Positions 35,001-44,253 are shown, counted from the stretch's first letter. The stretch is 64,000 bases of DNA from Flavobacterium magnum (GCF_003055625.1 NZ_CP028811.1:434001-498000), one strand, 5' to 3'. Made by a program: numbers and translations. Notes: generated by a model from the letters alone, not told the origin.

Positions 35001-38000
35001 TTGCGAACATGGTGGTGTCGTTGCGCCTGTAATGTCAACGAGCTGGTAACTGATTGGCGAGGTCAAGGCCGGGGTATCGAATTCATAGGTATTGGAACTT
35101 GTAATGACTACGGGGACTTCCGTGGTGCCATCAGTATACTTGACGGTATCGCCCGGTGTTCCGGTAATCACGACATGGGCGACGTCGCCGCTGCAGACGT
35201 TATTCGGTGCAGAAATGGTCGCAGATGGAATAGGGTTAACAACCAAAGTCAGCGAACTTGCCGCCGAAGACTCAGCACCAATACTCGCCACCACGCTGTA
35301 AGTGTAACTTCCGCCAGTCGTTGGGGCGACAATTCCGTCAAGCTGGGGCACGGTGGTTGTATCGATAACCCCGTTGGCATCAGACCAGGTATAGGTGACG
35401 TCTGGCTGATTCACGGCGGAAGTAGCGAGACTGAATGTATCCCCGGCACACACGGGACCATGCGGCGTAATCGTCGTGGCAAGACAGGCGCTCACATCAA
35501 ATGTCACCGGTTGCGATTCATATGCATCGCAGGTACCTTGTGGAATTTTGTATTTAATGGTGTAAGATCCCGTTTGGGTATTGCTGTCGAGGTCGATTTG
35601 TCCTGTGAGGAAATCTATATTCAGGCCTGACGGTGTCGCTTCGTAATACCCTCCTGTAGTGAATTCCGTACTCTGCGTTACCGATACCGTTCCTCCGCCG
35701 ATGCAATGCGGACCTGCGGGATAACTGATTTCACCTTTTGAGAAAGTCCTTGAAAGCTTGATCGGCTTGATCAGCACGCAATTGCTGCCGCTTCCCTGAT
35801 CGGCAATCCTGACATAAATGGTTTTTGTCTCGCCTTCCGCCATCGGGGTATTCACCACATAATCGAGGCTGCCGTACAGACTTTGGATATCGTTAAGCCC
35901 TTCATCAATCGCATCCTGCTCATTCTCATAATAGCTGATCGGATAATTAGCCGGGTTAAAATTATTGAGGATGTATGCGGTCTGGTCAATATTAAAATGG
36001 AACGGCGGATCCTGCTGGCAAATAGCCACATCAAACGGATCTTTGGTAGGCAATGGTGCTGTGAAATCGACGTCGATATCATCCGTTTTCTGGCAGCCCG
36101 TACCAAAAGTAACCACAGCTGTATACCTGCCTGACTGCGTTACATCATAGAAATAATCCGTCGCATTATCAATCCTTACGCCATTTTTTAGCCAGGCATA
36201 GGTGGCATTAGGCAACGGACTGTCACCATATTGGATTCTCTGGGAACCACCATTGCAAACCGCATTGTTACCGGTAAAATCATTGATTCCCGATGACGGA
36301 CCGGAACCTGTAACCTGCGCCTCGAATCTGAAGCTGCCGCCTTCAATAAATACGCCCGAAGCAAGCGAATGGTCGCCCTGATTGGCGATAATCAGCTTGA
36401 TCGTATAGTTGTGTCCGGGAATCACCGCGGATTTGGCAACCATATTCTCAGTTTGCCCGTTATAATTGTGCGCCGCATTGGCTGCAATGGTTGGATCTGC
36501 AGGATCCCAGTTGTACTTTCCGAAGTATTGTGGGTTTTGGCCTGCTGTATCGCAATTGCCTCCCTGATGGATTGTAGTGACTTTAACAGGTATGTTCGTG
36601 TTGGGGATCACTGCGAGGTTTTTATGGACGTTAGGTGTGGCCTGGTCTGTAAGTATGAAGGCGAATACGTCGGAATAAGTACATTCAAACCCGTTCCTGC
36701 TGTATTCTTCTGAAGCAAAAATGAAGTTAAAGCTCATCTCCTGTGCCGAAGGCACGAAGTCAAACTGAATGTACGACTGGTCATTGGTCGTATTATTCGG
36801 GATGCCCACCGCAGGCACCATGTAACCTGTATTGAAATCCGTAGAGCCACCCCAGTCGCGGCCGTCCGTCGTACTGTCATTTGGACCTGCGACTCCGTTG
36901 TAGGTCGTATTCGCGTCAACAACATCATCAAACAGTGTTCCGCAGCTCAGGATCAGCCCATCCTCAATAGGAAAGTCAGAATTCATCTTTTTGAAATACC
37001 CAATTCCGTAGTTGCTGTTATTTCCACCCTGTGAAAACATCTGGAAATTGGATACGTTGGCGCAATGCGAACGGATCAGTACATTTTCTACCAGGCCCTG
37101 CGCCAGCCCGCTTATCTGATGGTTGACCGAAAGTTTTGCCGGATCATTGTCAAAGTACATGAATTTCGCAGCAGGACTATCGTTATCGGTACTGGTGTTG
37201 TTAGCCATCACCGGATCCGGTGTTTGCGGGGTAGCGGTAACCGTATTGATCAAATTGCTGTTTACCTGCTGTACTGGCGGCAACGAAAACACCTGGAATC
37301 CCACAGGTATGTATACTTTAACGGTGTAAGTCATTTTTTCCCCGACTGCCAGGTGGTTTATGGTATTGTCGAGTATACCCGTGCCGCTGGCGCCGTTTCC
37401 TGACCACGTCACATAAGAAGGCTGTATTTGCGATCCTGCGACGTTGGTATTGGTTGGAATATTGTCGAACACCCTGATGTTGTATGAATCGCTCGGACCG
37501 TAATTAAGCACCGTAATTGTGTAAGTCACATATTTCGGTACCAGTTGGGCCGGCGTCGTATCATAAATATTATCATCGATAAGACGCGATTGTTCGTACT
37601 CCGAAGTGCCGTCGGTCTTATTTACGACCACGTTCGCAGCTGGGCCCGGTGCATCAACATCGGTAGCGGTATTATTTGCAGGCAACGGATCCGATGCTGT
37701 AGCAACGCTCACCGTCTGGATCAGGTTTTCGTTCTGAGGGAAATCCGACGGGATTGACACTGTAATTGTATAAGTCACACTCTGCCCCGCGGCAAGTGTC
37801 GGAATGGTATTGTTAAGAGCGCCCGATCCTGAAGCACTGTTGCCGCTCCAGGTGTAATCTGTGTTGTTTACCGTACCGGGAACAATACTGCTAACCTGTA
37901 TGTTAGACACGGCGGTGCCGCCATTGTTGGTCACGGTTACCGTGTACACCCGGCTTTGTCCGGCTACGTAGGTTGTAAATCCGTCTGTAATCGACACTCC

Positions 38001-41000
38001 GATGTCATTGTTCACCGGCGTCATGGTCATTGTGGCCGTGGCGGTGGAATTGGCCGGATTCGGATCGCTAGCCAAAGTGGTTGTGGCGGTACTTACTACC
38101 GAATTCCCGGTAGCCGGAACCTGTATGGTAACGGTATAGGTAACGGAATTTCCTACGCCAAGGTATTGTATCGTGTTGGTCAAGGCACCCGTCCCTGACG
38201 ATCCATTGCTTCCTGTCCAGTTCATTACAGTCACACCTGCAGGAATTGGATTCGCAACCGCTATGGTATTGGCAGCCTGCGGACCGTTATTGGTCACCGT
38301 CACTGTAAATTGTTCTGTCGTACCATAACCCGGCGTGGCATTAGAGGCCGTGTTGGTCACAACGATATCTGAGGAAGAGGCCACATCGGTATCGGTAGCC
38401 GTGTTATTGGCGGCTGAGGCATCCGCAGGTGTGGTGCTGACCGTAGCCGTATTGATGAGGCTGCCGCTGAAATTCGCCGGCACCGTGACCGTTACCGTGT
38501 AGGTGATTGAGGCGCCGTTTGCCAATGACGGGATGACCACGTCAATCCCACCCGTACCGTTCGTGCTGTTGTTGGCAGTCCAGGTCATCGTAGTGATTCC
38601 CGCAGGCAGCGGATTTTGAATATGTACCTGCGTAGCCGTCTGTGGCCCGTTATTGGTCACCGTCATCGTATAAACCCTAGTATTGTTTACAACATAAAAA
38701 CCCTGGTTATCTGTATTGGTGATGGCTACATCCGCCTGAGGGGTACCATCAGTATCTATGTCAACACAGCGTGCGCAGGCTGTAACCGGGTCTACTGAAG
38801 TCGTCGACGCAATCGACGGCTGCGCAGTAAGGTTTCCTGTAAAGCCAGCAGGTATGTTCACCGTGACGGTATAAGTAGCCGTTTGCCCTACGGTAAGCGT
38901 AGGGATGGTATTGTTGACGGCCCCTGACCCTGAGGTGTTGTTGCCGGTCCAGGTCATTGAAGTGATCCCTGCGGGCAACGGGAATACGACGTTGACGCCC
39001 GTGGCCGTCGACGGCCCATTGTTGGTCACCGTAACGGTATACACCGCTTGTCCGCCTGCAGTGTACACTTCCTGGTTGTCTGTATTTACCAACACCACAT
39101 CGGCAGTGCCTAGAGGTGTGTCAGTATCCGGCGCCGTATTATTGGCAGTAGCGGAATCTGTGGTGGCCGTTGCCGTGACGGTTGCTGTGGTTGTGAAATT
39201 GGCAGAAAATGTCGCCGGAACCTGTAATGTTACGGAATAAACTACAGAGGCACCCACGCCAAGCGTCGCGATCGAGGTATTCAGCGCTGCGATTCCGGAT
39301 GTGCCGTTTGTAGCCGTCCACGTCAGGCCTGTGGTAGCGCCTGGCACGGCAAACTGAACCAGGACATTCCTTGTTTCCAAAGGCCCGTTGTTGGTTACCG
39401 TAACAGTATAGGTCTTTACGTTGAGGACCCCGGCATTATAAGTCGTGCTGCTGTCAGTATTGGTAACCGAAATGTCTGTTGCCGATTGTGTGTCGGTATC
39501 TGCGCATTGGGCACACGCCGGAACCGGATCGATGGTATCCGAAGCGACAACAACCTGATGGGTCAGCGCGCCCGAAAAGGCAACCGGAATGTTTATTGTG
39601 ATGCTGTAGGTCACCGTTGCCCCGTTGGCAAATGATGCGATGGTATCGTCGAAGGTACCCCCACCGTTTGTACCATTGCTTCCTGTCCAGCTTACCACGC
39701 TGACACCTGCGGGCAATACATTGGTGATATGCACATTCTCGGCAGTGCCTGGCCCATTATTGGTTACCGTCACCGTGTACGTTTTCTGTGTCCCGGAAAC
39801 GTACGTTGCTGTGTTATCCGTATTGGACACTGTGATATCGGCGCCCGGTTTATCTGTGTCAGTGCAGCGGGTACAAGGGTTGGGATCGGGCTGGTCACTC
39901 GAAGCGGCTGCCTGGGTCACAAGATCGGTATTGAATCCTGCAGGTACCGCTACAGTTACGGTGTACGTTACGGTGGCTCCTGCCGCAAGCGAGGCGATTG
40001 TATTATCAAGACTTCCGGTTCCTGAGGTACTATTCGTCCCGGACCAGCTTGTGATTGTCGTTCCGTTTGGTGCCGGCATAAACACCTGCACATTGGTTGC
40101 GGTTTCAGGGCCTGCATTGTTTACGGTTACTGTATACACGCGCGGCTGCCCCGCGATATAATAATCCTGATTGTCGGTATTGACTACAATGATATCTGCC
40201 CCAAACGCCTTTACGTTCGAATCAATAGCCTCGAAATTTTCCGGTGTAGGATCTGTCGAAGTGGTATAAACGACCGCTTTATTGATAACGATCGCATTGA
40301 ACGTCGCCGGAATAGCTATCGTGACAGTATACACCACACTTTCACCAACAGGCAGCAGCTCGATGACGTCATTGAGGATTTCGCCTGTCCCTGAGGTGCC
40401 GTTACTACCTGACCATGACATCGACGATTCATCCAAGCCCTCCGGTATATCGTTTTTTACGACTACATGCACGGCGTCTGTCGGTCCGTAGTTGGTGACC
40501 GTGAGCGTATAAACCGAGTTTTGTCCGGAATAATAGACATTGGTGTTGTCAGTGTTGACCACATTGATGTCGGCGTTGGCAATCTGGTCCGTATCCGTAG
40601 CCTGGTTAGACATAGTATTCACATCTGTCGGTGCCGACATCGTGACGCTCGCCGTGCTGGTCAGCGGCCCCGAATAGCCGTTCGGGATCTCGAGGTGTAT
40701 GGTATAGGTCAGGACTTCCCCTACGCCCAGTGTAGTCACCGTGTTGTCGAGGTTCGTATTCGATCCGAATGAAAAATTACTGCCTTCCCAGTAGAATGTA
40801 GTGATGCCACTCGGAATCGGATTGACGACATGCACATTGGTCGCAGCAGCCGGCCCGAAATTGGTTACCTTTACCGTGTAAACCGCAGAAGTGCCCGGCA
40901 CGTAAACCGCCTGATTGTTGGTATTGGTCACCACCAGGTCAGTCTGTGCAAAACAGATTGACGCGAGTAAGAGACAGGTTAATAAATGTAAAAATTTTTT

Positions 41001-41003
41001 CAT
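32076..41003 (-). CDS. Giant T9SS type B surface protein: ten DUF11 repeats, choice-of-anchor L domain, Ig/PKD-like repeats
   Basis: This 2975-residue exported protein resembles the SprB class of motility adhesins in plan. A signal peptide (1-19) precedes ten DUF11 repeats of about 120 residues (about 21-1290), each opening like ADxxVxNTDN and containing VYTVTVTNNGP. Next comes a choice-of-anchor L-like domain (about 1290-1565, with EDGLILSCG and FIFASEEY). Many Ig/PKD-like repeats follow, including a run of QQP...GxYxCxV type at about 2150-2580. The C-terminal type B sorting domain starts near 2890 (YFTPNGDGIHDTW...FDRFGK...TADDYWF). Repeats 3, 4 and 6 have a CxxC pair in the linker. The partner sprF gene follows after four bases. 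Adhesion or gliding is an inference. Confidence 0.93.
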   Translation of the reverse strand: MKKFLHLLTCLLLASICFAQTDLVVTNTNNQAVYVPGTSAVYTVKVTNFGPAAATNVHVVNPIPSGITTFYWEGSNFSFGSNTNLDNTVTTLGVGEVLTYTIHLEIPNGYSGPLTSTASVTMSAPTDVNTMSNQATDTDQIANADINVVNTDNTNVYYSGQNSVYTLTVTNYGPTDAVHVVVKNDIPEGLDESSMSWSGSNGTSGTGEILNDVIELLPVGESVVYTVTIAIPATFNAIVINKAVVYTTSTDPTPENFEAIDSNVKAFGADIIVVNTDNQDYYIAGQPRVYTVTVNNAGPETATNVQVFMPAPNGTTITSWSGTNSTSGTGSLDNTIASLAAGATVTYTVTVAVPAGFNTDLVTQAAASSDQPDPNPCTRCTDTDKPGADITVSNTDNTATYVSGTQKTYTVTVTNNGPGTAENVHITNVLPAGVSVVSWTGSNGTNGGGTFDDTIASFANGATVTYSITINIPVAFSGALTHQVVVASDTIDPVPACAQCADTDTQSATDISVTNTDSSTTYNAGVLNVKTYTVTVTNNGPLETRNVLVQFAVPGATTGLTWTATNGTSGIAALNTSIATLGVGASVVYSVTLQVPATFSANFTTTATVTATATTDSATANNTAPDTDTPLGTADVVLVNTDNQEVYTAGGQAVYTVTVTNNGPSTATGVNVVFPLPAGITSMTWTGNNTSGSGAVNNTIPTLTVGQTATYTVTVNIPAGFTGNLTAQPSIASTTSVDPVTACARCVDIDTDGTPQADVAITNTDNQGFYVVNNTRVYTMTVTNNGPQTATQVHIQNPLPAGITTMTWTANNSTNGTGGIDVVIPSLANGASITYTVTVTVPANFSGSLINTATVSTTPADASAANNTATDTDVASSSDIVVTNTASNATPGYGTTEQFTVTVTNNGPQAANTIAVANPIPAGVTVMNWTGSNGSSGTGALTNTIQYLGVGNSVTYTVTIQVPATGNSVVSTATTTLASDPNPANSTATATMTMTPVNNDIGVSITDGFTTYVAGQSRVYTVTVTNNGGTAVSNIQVSSIVPGTVNNTDYTWSGNSASGSGALNNTIPTLAAGQSVTYTITVSIPSDFPQNENLIQTVSVATASDPLPANNTATDVDAPGPAANVVVNKTDGTSEYEQSRLIDDNIYDTTPAQLVPKYVTYTITVLNYGPSDSYNIRVFDNIPTNTNVAGSQIQPSYVTWSGNGASGTGILDNTINHLAVGEKMTYTVKVYIPVGFQVFSLPPVQQVNSNLINTVTATPQTPDPVMANNTSTDNDSPAAKFMYFDNDPAKLSVNHQISGLAQGLVENVLIRSHCANVSNFQMFSQGGNNSNYGIGYFKKMNSDFPIEDGLILSCGTLFDDVVDANTTYNGVAGPNDSTTDGRDWGGSTDFNTGYMVPAVGIPNNTTNDQSYIQFDFVPSAQEMSFNFIFASEEYSRNGFECTYSDVFAFILTDQATPNVHKNLAVIPNTNIPVKVTTIHQGGNCDTAGQNPQYFGKYNWDPADPTIAANAAHNYNGQTENMVAKSAVIPGHNYTIKLIIANQGDHSLASGVFIEGGSFRFEAQVTGSGPSSGINDFTGNNAVCNGGSQRIQYGDSPLPNATYAWLKNGVRIDNATDYFYDVTQSGRYTAVVTFGTGCQKTDDIDVDFTAPLPTKDPFDVAICQQDPPFHFNIDQTAYILNNFNPANYPISYYENEQDAIDEGLNDIQSLYGSLDYVVNTPMAEGETKTIYVRIADQGSGSNCVLIKPIKLSRTFSKGEISYPAGPHCIGGGTVSVTQSTEFTTGGYYEATPSGLNIDFLTGQIDLDSNTQTGSYTIKYKIPQGTCDAYESQPVTFDVSACLATTITPHGPVCAGDTFSLATSAVNQPDVTYTWSDANGVIDTTTVPQLDGIVAPTTGGSYTYSVVASIGAESSAASSLTLVVNPIPSATISAPNNVCSGDVAHVVITGTPGDTVKYTDGTTEVPVVITSSNTYEFDTPALTSPISYQLVDITGATTPPCSQTFIAGTAGTSVTISVGTPTAQITGPATTTVCEGESVTITVLGTPGAVVNYTGGTTGGGSVNLDATSGQGSITQTLATNTTYTLTSIDVAACGQTQAITGETITITVFPTPALTAFSATSATVCEGTPATLSFAGTANATVNFHDSTGAVFSYVIPASGNGQTDLPASTYTLDNITSTDSCVKALSQSVTITEDLRPVITTEPVDPAPICEQETFSMSVQANGTDLTYEWKHGAVTVQNGTSNIYTKTNATLADGGTYTVTVHGKCAPDAVSVAVQAIVNEGPHVVTDPVAPSNSCPGDDVVLTVATTGTDASTTYIWRKGADPVPGAPSSDTLELFGVTETDEGSYTVEVINSGCPSVTSNPVVVTVDVSTAITQQPQAAYNQCTGDSFALEVSADGGNLNYEWSRGGIVVQSGPSSTYNIANATVNDAGTYHVTVTGTCGAPQISTDAVVAISVAPQIIQQPMSLPPLCAGQALSLSVQASGDVTLYQWQHNGVNVGTNSPNYFVSSTTAADSGEYVCVVSNDTCDPITSAPAIITIINSPTITQQPVSKTVCVDDTIRLFVTTTGDVTYRWQFNGVDTGVTTSVLEIQNAQLTDSGVYRCIVSDATNTCPDIYSQPATITVRPLPDASIANGADTTICDNTGTDVIFTGTPNAIVTYTVNGGEAQTITLNPSGSARLLTGVLGETTTYSLVSVAANNNPPCPKMLTGEAVVTVLEIPDPELYQDGYICLDPVTGQTMAGSSYELNTGLSTADGYEFVWYLDDVEIPGATEGVYDAVAAGTYEVTITDTATGCTDSATAPIITSTPPATITADVVTGYFDENATIVVTASPAGEYEYRLDDGPWQSENVFAGVTTVFSQTTTGDHTVYVRDPKACVELAYDVKVVDYPKYFTPNGDGIHDTWNISVLSNQPNAKIYIFDRFGKLLKQISTTNPTGWDGTYNGQPMTADDYWFVVEYMEQGINKEFRAHFTLKR

Positions 41004-41076
41004 TGCAGTATGTTTGTAGATAGTGAGTGTATATTCTAAAAAAAACAGTAATTTCTGTTAATTTATATTAAAATCT

Positions 41077-41084
41077 CAAATGTA
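41077..41084 (-). promoter_or_regulatory. -7 element (TACATTTG) for the giant-protein/sprF unit
   Basis: This is an exact TAnnTTTG on the minus strand, 73 bases before the start codon, giving a leader of about 65 bases. No TTG is seen at the -33 position. The region is shared with the oppositely directed nfu promoter. Confidence 0.55.
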
Positions 41085-41108
41085 ATTATTCGTGAAAAAT
41101 ATCTTTGT

Positions 41109-41116
41109 TAAATTTG
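41109..41116 (+). promoter_or_regulatory. -7 element (TAAATTTG) for nfu
   Basis: This is an exact TAnnTTTG on the plus strand, 18 bases before the nfu start codon. The two divergent -7 elements here are only 24 bases apart, so the two polymerases would compete. Confidence 0.55.
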
Positions 41117-41134
41117 CAAAAAAATACAATTTTC

Positions 41135-42040
41135 ATGAAAAATGTTATAATAAAGGAAACCCAGAATCCGGCGATATTAAAGTTCGAATTCCCGGATTTC
41201 ATTACCCAGAATAACAGCTACGAATTCAAGAATATCGACGAGGCCGCCGCCTCCCCGCTTGCACAGCAGCTCTTCTACCTGCCCTTCGTGAAGACGGTAT
41301 ATATCTCCGGTAATTTCATTGCCATAGAACGTTACAACATCGTTGACTGGAACGATGTGAAGGATGCCGTAGCCGAACAGATTGACGAGTTTACCGCAAA
41401 AGGCGGAACGATCATCAGGGAAGAAGCGCCAAAGCCCTGGGATAAGAAGCAGCCTGCCACGGTATACGGTGAAACCACGCCGAATCCATCGGTCCTAAAA
41501 TTTGTCGTCAACCGCATGGTAACCACCGCGGCGGCTGAATTCAGGAATATCGATGAAGCGGCAGCCTCCCCTCTCGCACAGGAACTCTTCAAATTTCCGT
41601 TTGTCAAAGAAATCTTTATTGACGAGAACTACATCTCGGTCACAAAATACGATATCGCCGACTGGTCTGAAATTACCCTGGAGATTCGTTCATTCATCAG
41701 GGAATTCATAGAAAACGGAGGCACCGTTATAGACAACAGCCAGCTCGCTGAAAACCCTACCGCAGCGAAACAGAAAATTTCAAATTTTGACAACCTCGAT
41801 GTGACCTCACAGCAAATCGTAAACATCCTCGAGGAATATGTCAAACCTGCCGTGCAGGCTGACGGAGGCAACATCCTTTTCGATTCCTATGACGAAGCCG
41901 ATCACCGCGTAAAAGTCGTCCTCCAGGGCGCGTGCAGCGGCTGCCCTTCCTCCACGTTTACTTTAAAAAACGGCATTGAGAGCATGCTCAGGGACATGCT
42001 TAAAAATGACAACATCAAAGTCGAAGCGCTAAATGCATAA
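41135..42040 (+). CDS. Nfu/NifU-type iron-sulfur carrier with duplicated N-domain
   Basis: This 301-residue protein is predicted to carry and hand over Fe-S clusters. Two Nfu N-terminal domains lie in tandem (TQNPAILKFEF... and TPNPSVLKFVV...), each with the block NIDEAAASPLAQ and ending before a short linker. They are followed by a NifU C-terminal domain with the cluster-binding CxxC in GACSGCPSS. Single-copy Nfu N-domains are usual elsewhere; the duplication is, as far as I recall, common in Bacteroidota. The ATG at 41135 fits the -7 element and the family start. The gene is closed by a strong terminator. Confidence 0.93.
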   Translation: MKNVIIKETQNPAILKFEFPDFITQNNSYEFKNIDEAAASPLAQQLFYLPFVKTVYISGNFIAIERYNIVDWNDVKDAVAEQIDEFTAKGGTIIREEAPKPWDKKQPATVYGETTPNPSVLKFVVNRMVTTAAAEFRNIDEAAASPLAQELFKFPFVKEIFIDENYISVTKYDIADWSEITLEIRSFIREFIENGGTVIDNSQLAENPTAAKQKISNFDNLDVTSQQIVNILEEYVKPAVQADGGNILFDSYDEADHRVKVVLQGACSGCPSSTFTLKNGIESMLRDMLKNDNIKVEALNA

Positions 42041-42068
42041 GCGTTTCCACACAAAATAACTACCTTTA

Positions 42069-42095
42069 AGCGTTCCATTTGGAGCGCTTTTTTTT
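42069..42095 (+). terminator. Intrinsic terminator of nfu
   Basis: An 8-bp stem (AGCGTTCC / GGAGCGCT, one G-U pair) with an ATTT loop is followed by seven more T residues. Confidence 0.9.
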
Positions 42096-42100
42096 GTATA

Positions 42101-42176
42101 GAGCCAATCCTGCTGTCCGCTGTATCTTTTTGTTTTTAAAGAAAAAACAAAAAGGATGCCGCTTCCATCAGGGCTA
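42101..42176 (-). ncRNA. Flavo-1-like structured intergenic element, compact copy
   Basis: Read on the minus strand it begins TAGCCCTGATGGAAGCGGC and ATCCTTTTT, followed by a GTTTTTTC-TTTA-AAAAC hairpin. It closes with AAAAAGATACAGCGGACAGC and AGGATTGGCT. The ends pair (AGCC with GGCT). It matches the plus-strand element at 60161-60236 nearly base for base outside the hairpin, although the two lie about 18 kb apart in opposite orientation. It lies between the nfu terminator and the DUF255 gene. I associate the pattern with the flavobacterial Flavo-1 RNA family, whose function is not known. Confidence 0.7.
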
Positions 42177-42213
42177 GGCGCATCGCTAAACCCTGAAATT
42201 TATACCCTGATCC

Positions 42214-44253
42214 ATGAACGAACTCTCCAACGAAACGTCCCCTTACCTGCTCCAGCATGCGAACAATCCCGTACACTGGAAAGCCTGGAATCCTATATCC
42301 CTTGCCGCAGCGGTTGACAGTAACAAACTCATCATCATCAGCATCGGATACTCTGCCTGCCACTGGTGCCATGTCATGGAACACGAAACCTTCGAGGACA
42401 ACGAAGCCGCCGAGGTCATGAATGCCCATTTCGTTTCAATAAAGGTCGACCGTGAAGAGCGCCCGGATGTCGATGCCGTATACATGAAGGCCGTCCAGCT
42501 GATGACGCGCCACGGCGGCTGGCCACTCAATATTGTTGCCCTGCCCGACGGACGGCCGGTCTGGGGCGGCACCTACTTCCGGAAAAGCGAATGGATCAGC
42601 ACGCTGCAACAATTGTACGGGCTGCACGCCGGCCAGCCCGAAAAGCTGATCGAGTATGCCACGCGGCTCGACGAGGCGCTTCAGGCGATCAGCCGGCCCA
42701 CACCGCCGCAAAATGACCTCACCCCGGCGTCAGCGTTTCAATTCGATCCGGATTTTCTGGCACAACTGGTCGCCAGATGGTCCAGGAGCTTTGACCGCGA
42801 ATTTGGTGGCATGGCACGGGCGCCGAAATTTATGATGCCGGACAATTACGCTTTCCTGCTGCGTTACGCATACCAGCATAATGACACAGACTTGCTCGAT
42901 TTCGTAAACCTTACTTTAACCAAAATGGCGCAGGGTGGGATTTTCGATACCGTCGGCGGCGGATTCTCACGCTATTCGGTCGATATGAAATGGCATGTGC
43001 CGCATTTTGAAAAAATGCTTTATGACAACGGACAGCTTGTATCCCTGTATTCCGATGCGTACCGGCTTACAAACAATCCGCTGTACCGTGAGACCATCGA
43101 AAAAACCCTTGCGTTCTGCCTTGCGGAACTGCAAAGCCCCGAAGGCGGGTTTTATTGTGCCCTCGATGCCGACAGTCCGAACACGCAGGGCACACCCGAA
43201 GAAGGCGCTTTTTACGTCTGGACCGAAAACCAACTCAAATCACTGATCACTGAGGATTATGATTTATTTGCCGATGTATTCAGCATCAACGATTTCGGGC
43301 ATTGGGAACACGGAAACTTCGTACTGATACAACAGCATCACCTTGAGTCCGTTGCCGCCAGGCACCACATCCCGACGGCTGAATTACAGCTTAAAAAAAA
43401 GCAGTGGGAAAAAGTATTACTCGAAGAACGCAACAAAAGGGTTGCGCCCGGACTCGACGACAAGTGCCTCACTTCCTGGAATGCCATCATGCTGATCGGT
43501 TTCGCCGATGCGTACAAAACGTTGGGTGAAACGCGCTACCTCGATACCGCCCAGCGGACCGCAGCATTCATCCGCTCCCGCCTGTGGCAGGAGGGTGGGA
43601 ACCTTTACCGCAGTTTCAAGAACGGAAAAGCGTCCATCAATGCCTACCTCGAAGATTATGCCTTCGTGGTCAGGGCCTGGATCAAACTGTATGAAGTGAC
43701 GCTCGACGAAAAATGGTTGCATGAGGCCAAACAACTGACCGACCATTGCTTTGACCATTTTTACGACGCAGCCACAGGATTCTTTTCATATACTTCCTCA
43801 GGGGATGAGCCATTGATTGCTCCCCATTTTGAAACTGAAGACAACGTCATCCCGTCGTCAAATGCGGTGATGGGGCATAACCTGCAGGCACTTTCGGTGT
43901 ATTTCGGGAATACTTACTATGAATCTGTTGCAGAGCGCATGCTCGTGAAAATTACCGCTTCGATCGACTATCCGTCGGCTTTTTCACACTGGCTCGCGCT
44001 GTACCTCAATGGTTCCGGACAACAACGCGAACTCGCAATCACCGGGCCCGAAGCCTCAAAATTTGCTGCGGAGCTGAACACCCGCTACCAGCCGCATGTC
44101 TTGCTGGCAGCAACCGAATCGGAATCCGGATTGCCTTTTCTGCAGCAGCGCTTTGTGCATGGGCAAAACCTGTTTTATGTGTGCCGGAACAAAAGCTGTG
44201 GTTTGCCTACGTCCGATTTTCAAACTGTCGAAAACGAACTGACAATCAGCTGA
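42214..44253 (+). CDS. DUF255/YyaL-type thioredoxin-domain protein
   Basis: This 679-residue cytoplasmic protein starts with the DUF255 thioredoxin-like domain (about 1-165), whose active-site motif is CHWC (Cys49, Cys52) in SACHWCHVMEHETF. An alpha/alpha-toroid of the six-hairpin glycosidase type follows over the rest. It matches the YyaL/spermatogenesis-associated protein 20 family, conserved from bacteria to mammals with no firm activity. Motifs such as GGIFDTVGGGFSRYSVD, WHVPHFEKMLYDN and LDDKCLTSWNAIM are those expected. A redox-linked sugar or nucleotide-sugar function has been suggested for the fold and remains an inference. The start codon is supported by MNELSNETSPYLLQHANNPV, the typical beginning. 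Confidence 0.92.
   Translation: MNELSNETSPYLLQHANNPVHWKAWNPISLAAAVDSNKLIIISIGYSACHWCHVMEHETFEDNEAAEVMNAHFVSIKVDREERPDVDAVYMKAVQLMTRHGGWPLNIVALPDGRPVWGGTYFRKSEWISTLQQLYGLHAGQPEKLIEYATRLDEALQAISRPTPPQNDLTPASAFQFDPDFLAQLVARWSRSFDREFGGMARAPKFMMPDNYAFLLRYAYQHNDTDLLDFVNLTLTKMAQGGIFDTVGGGFSRYSVDMKWHVPHFEKMLYDNGQLVSLYSDAYRLTNNPLYRETIEKTLAFCLAELQSPEGGFYCALDADSPNTQGTPEEGAFYVWTENQLKSLITEDYDLFADVFSINDFGHWEHGNFVLIQQHHLESVAARHHIPTAELQLKKKQWEKVLLEERNKRVAPGLDDKCLTSWNAIMLIGFADAYKTLGETRYLDTAQRTAAFIRSRLWQEGGNLYRSFKNGKASINAYLEDYAFVVRAWIKLYEVTLDEKWLHEAKQLTDHCFDHFYDAATGFFSYTSSGDEPLIAPHFETEDNVIPSSNAVMGHNLQALSVYFGNTYYESVAERMLVKITASIDYPSAFSHWLALYLNGSGQQRELAITGPEASKFAAELNTRYQPHVLLAATESESGLPFLQQRFVHGQNLFYVCRNKSCGLPTSDFQTVENELTIS

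Noticed and set aside
34572..35630. A 352-codon open frame on the plus strand inside the giant-protein gene
   Set aside because: It is the antisense of a long repetitive coding gene, is very rich in Cys and Arg, has no start signals and resembles no protein.
32076..41003. Regular spaced repeats that could suggest a CRISPR array or satellite DNA
   Set aside because: The repeat period is about 360 bases, the frame is open throughout and the repeats are diverged protein domains (DUF11, Ig).
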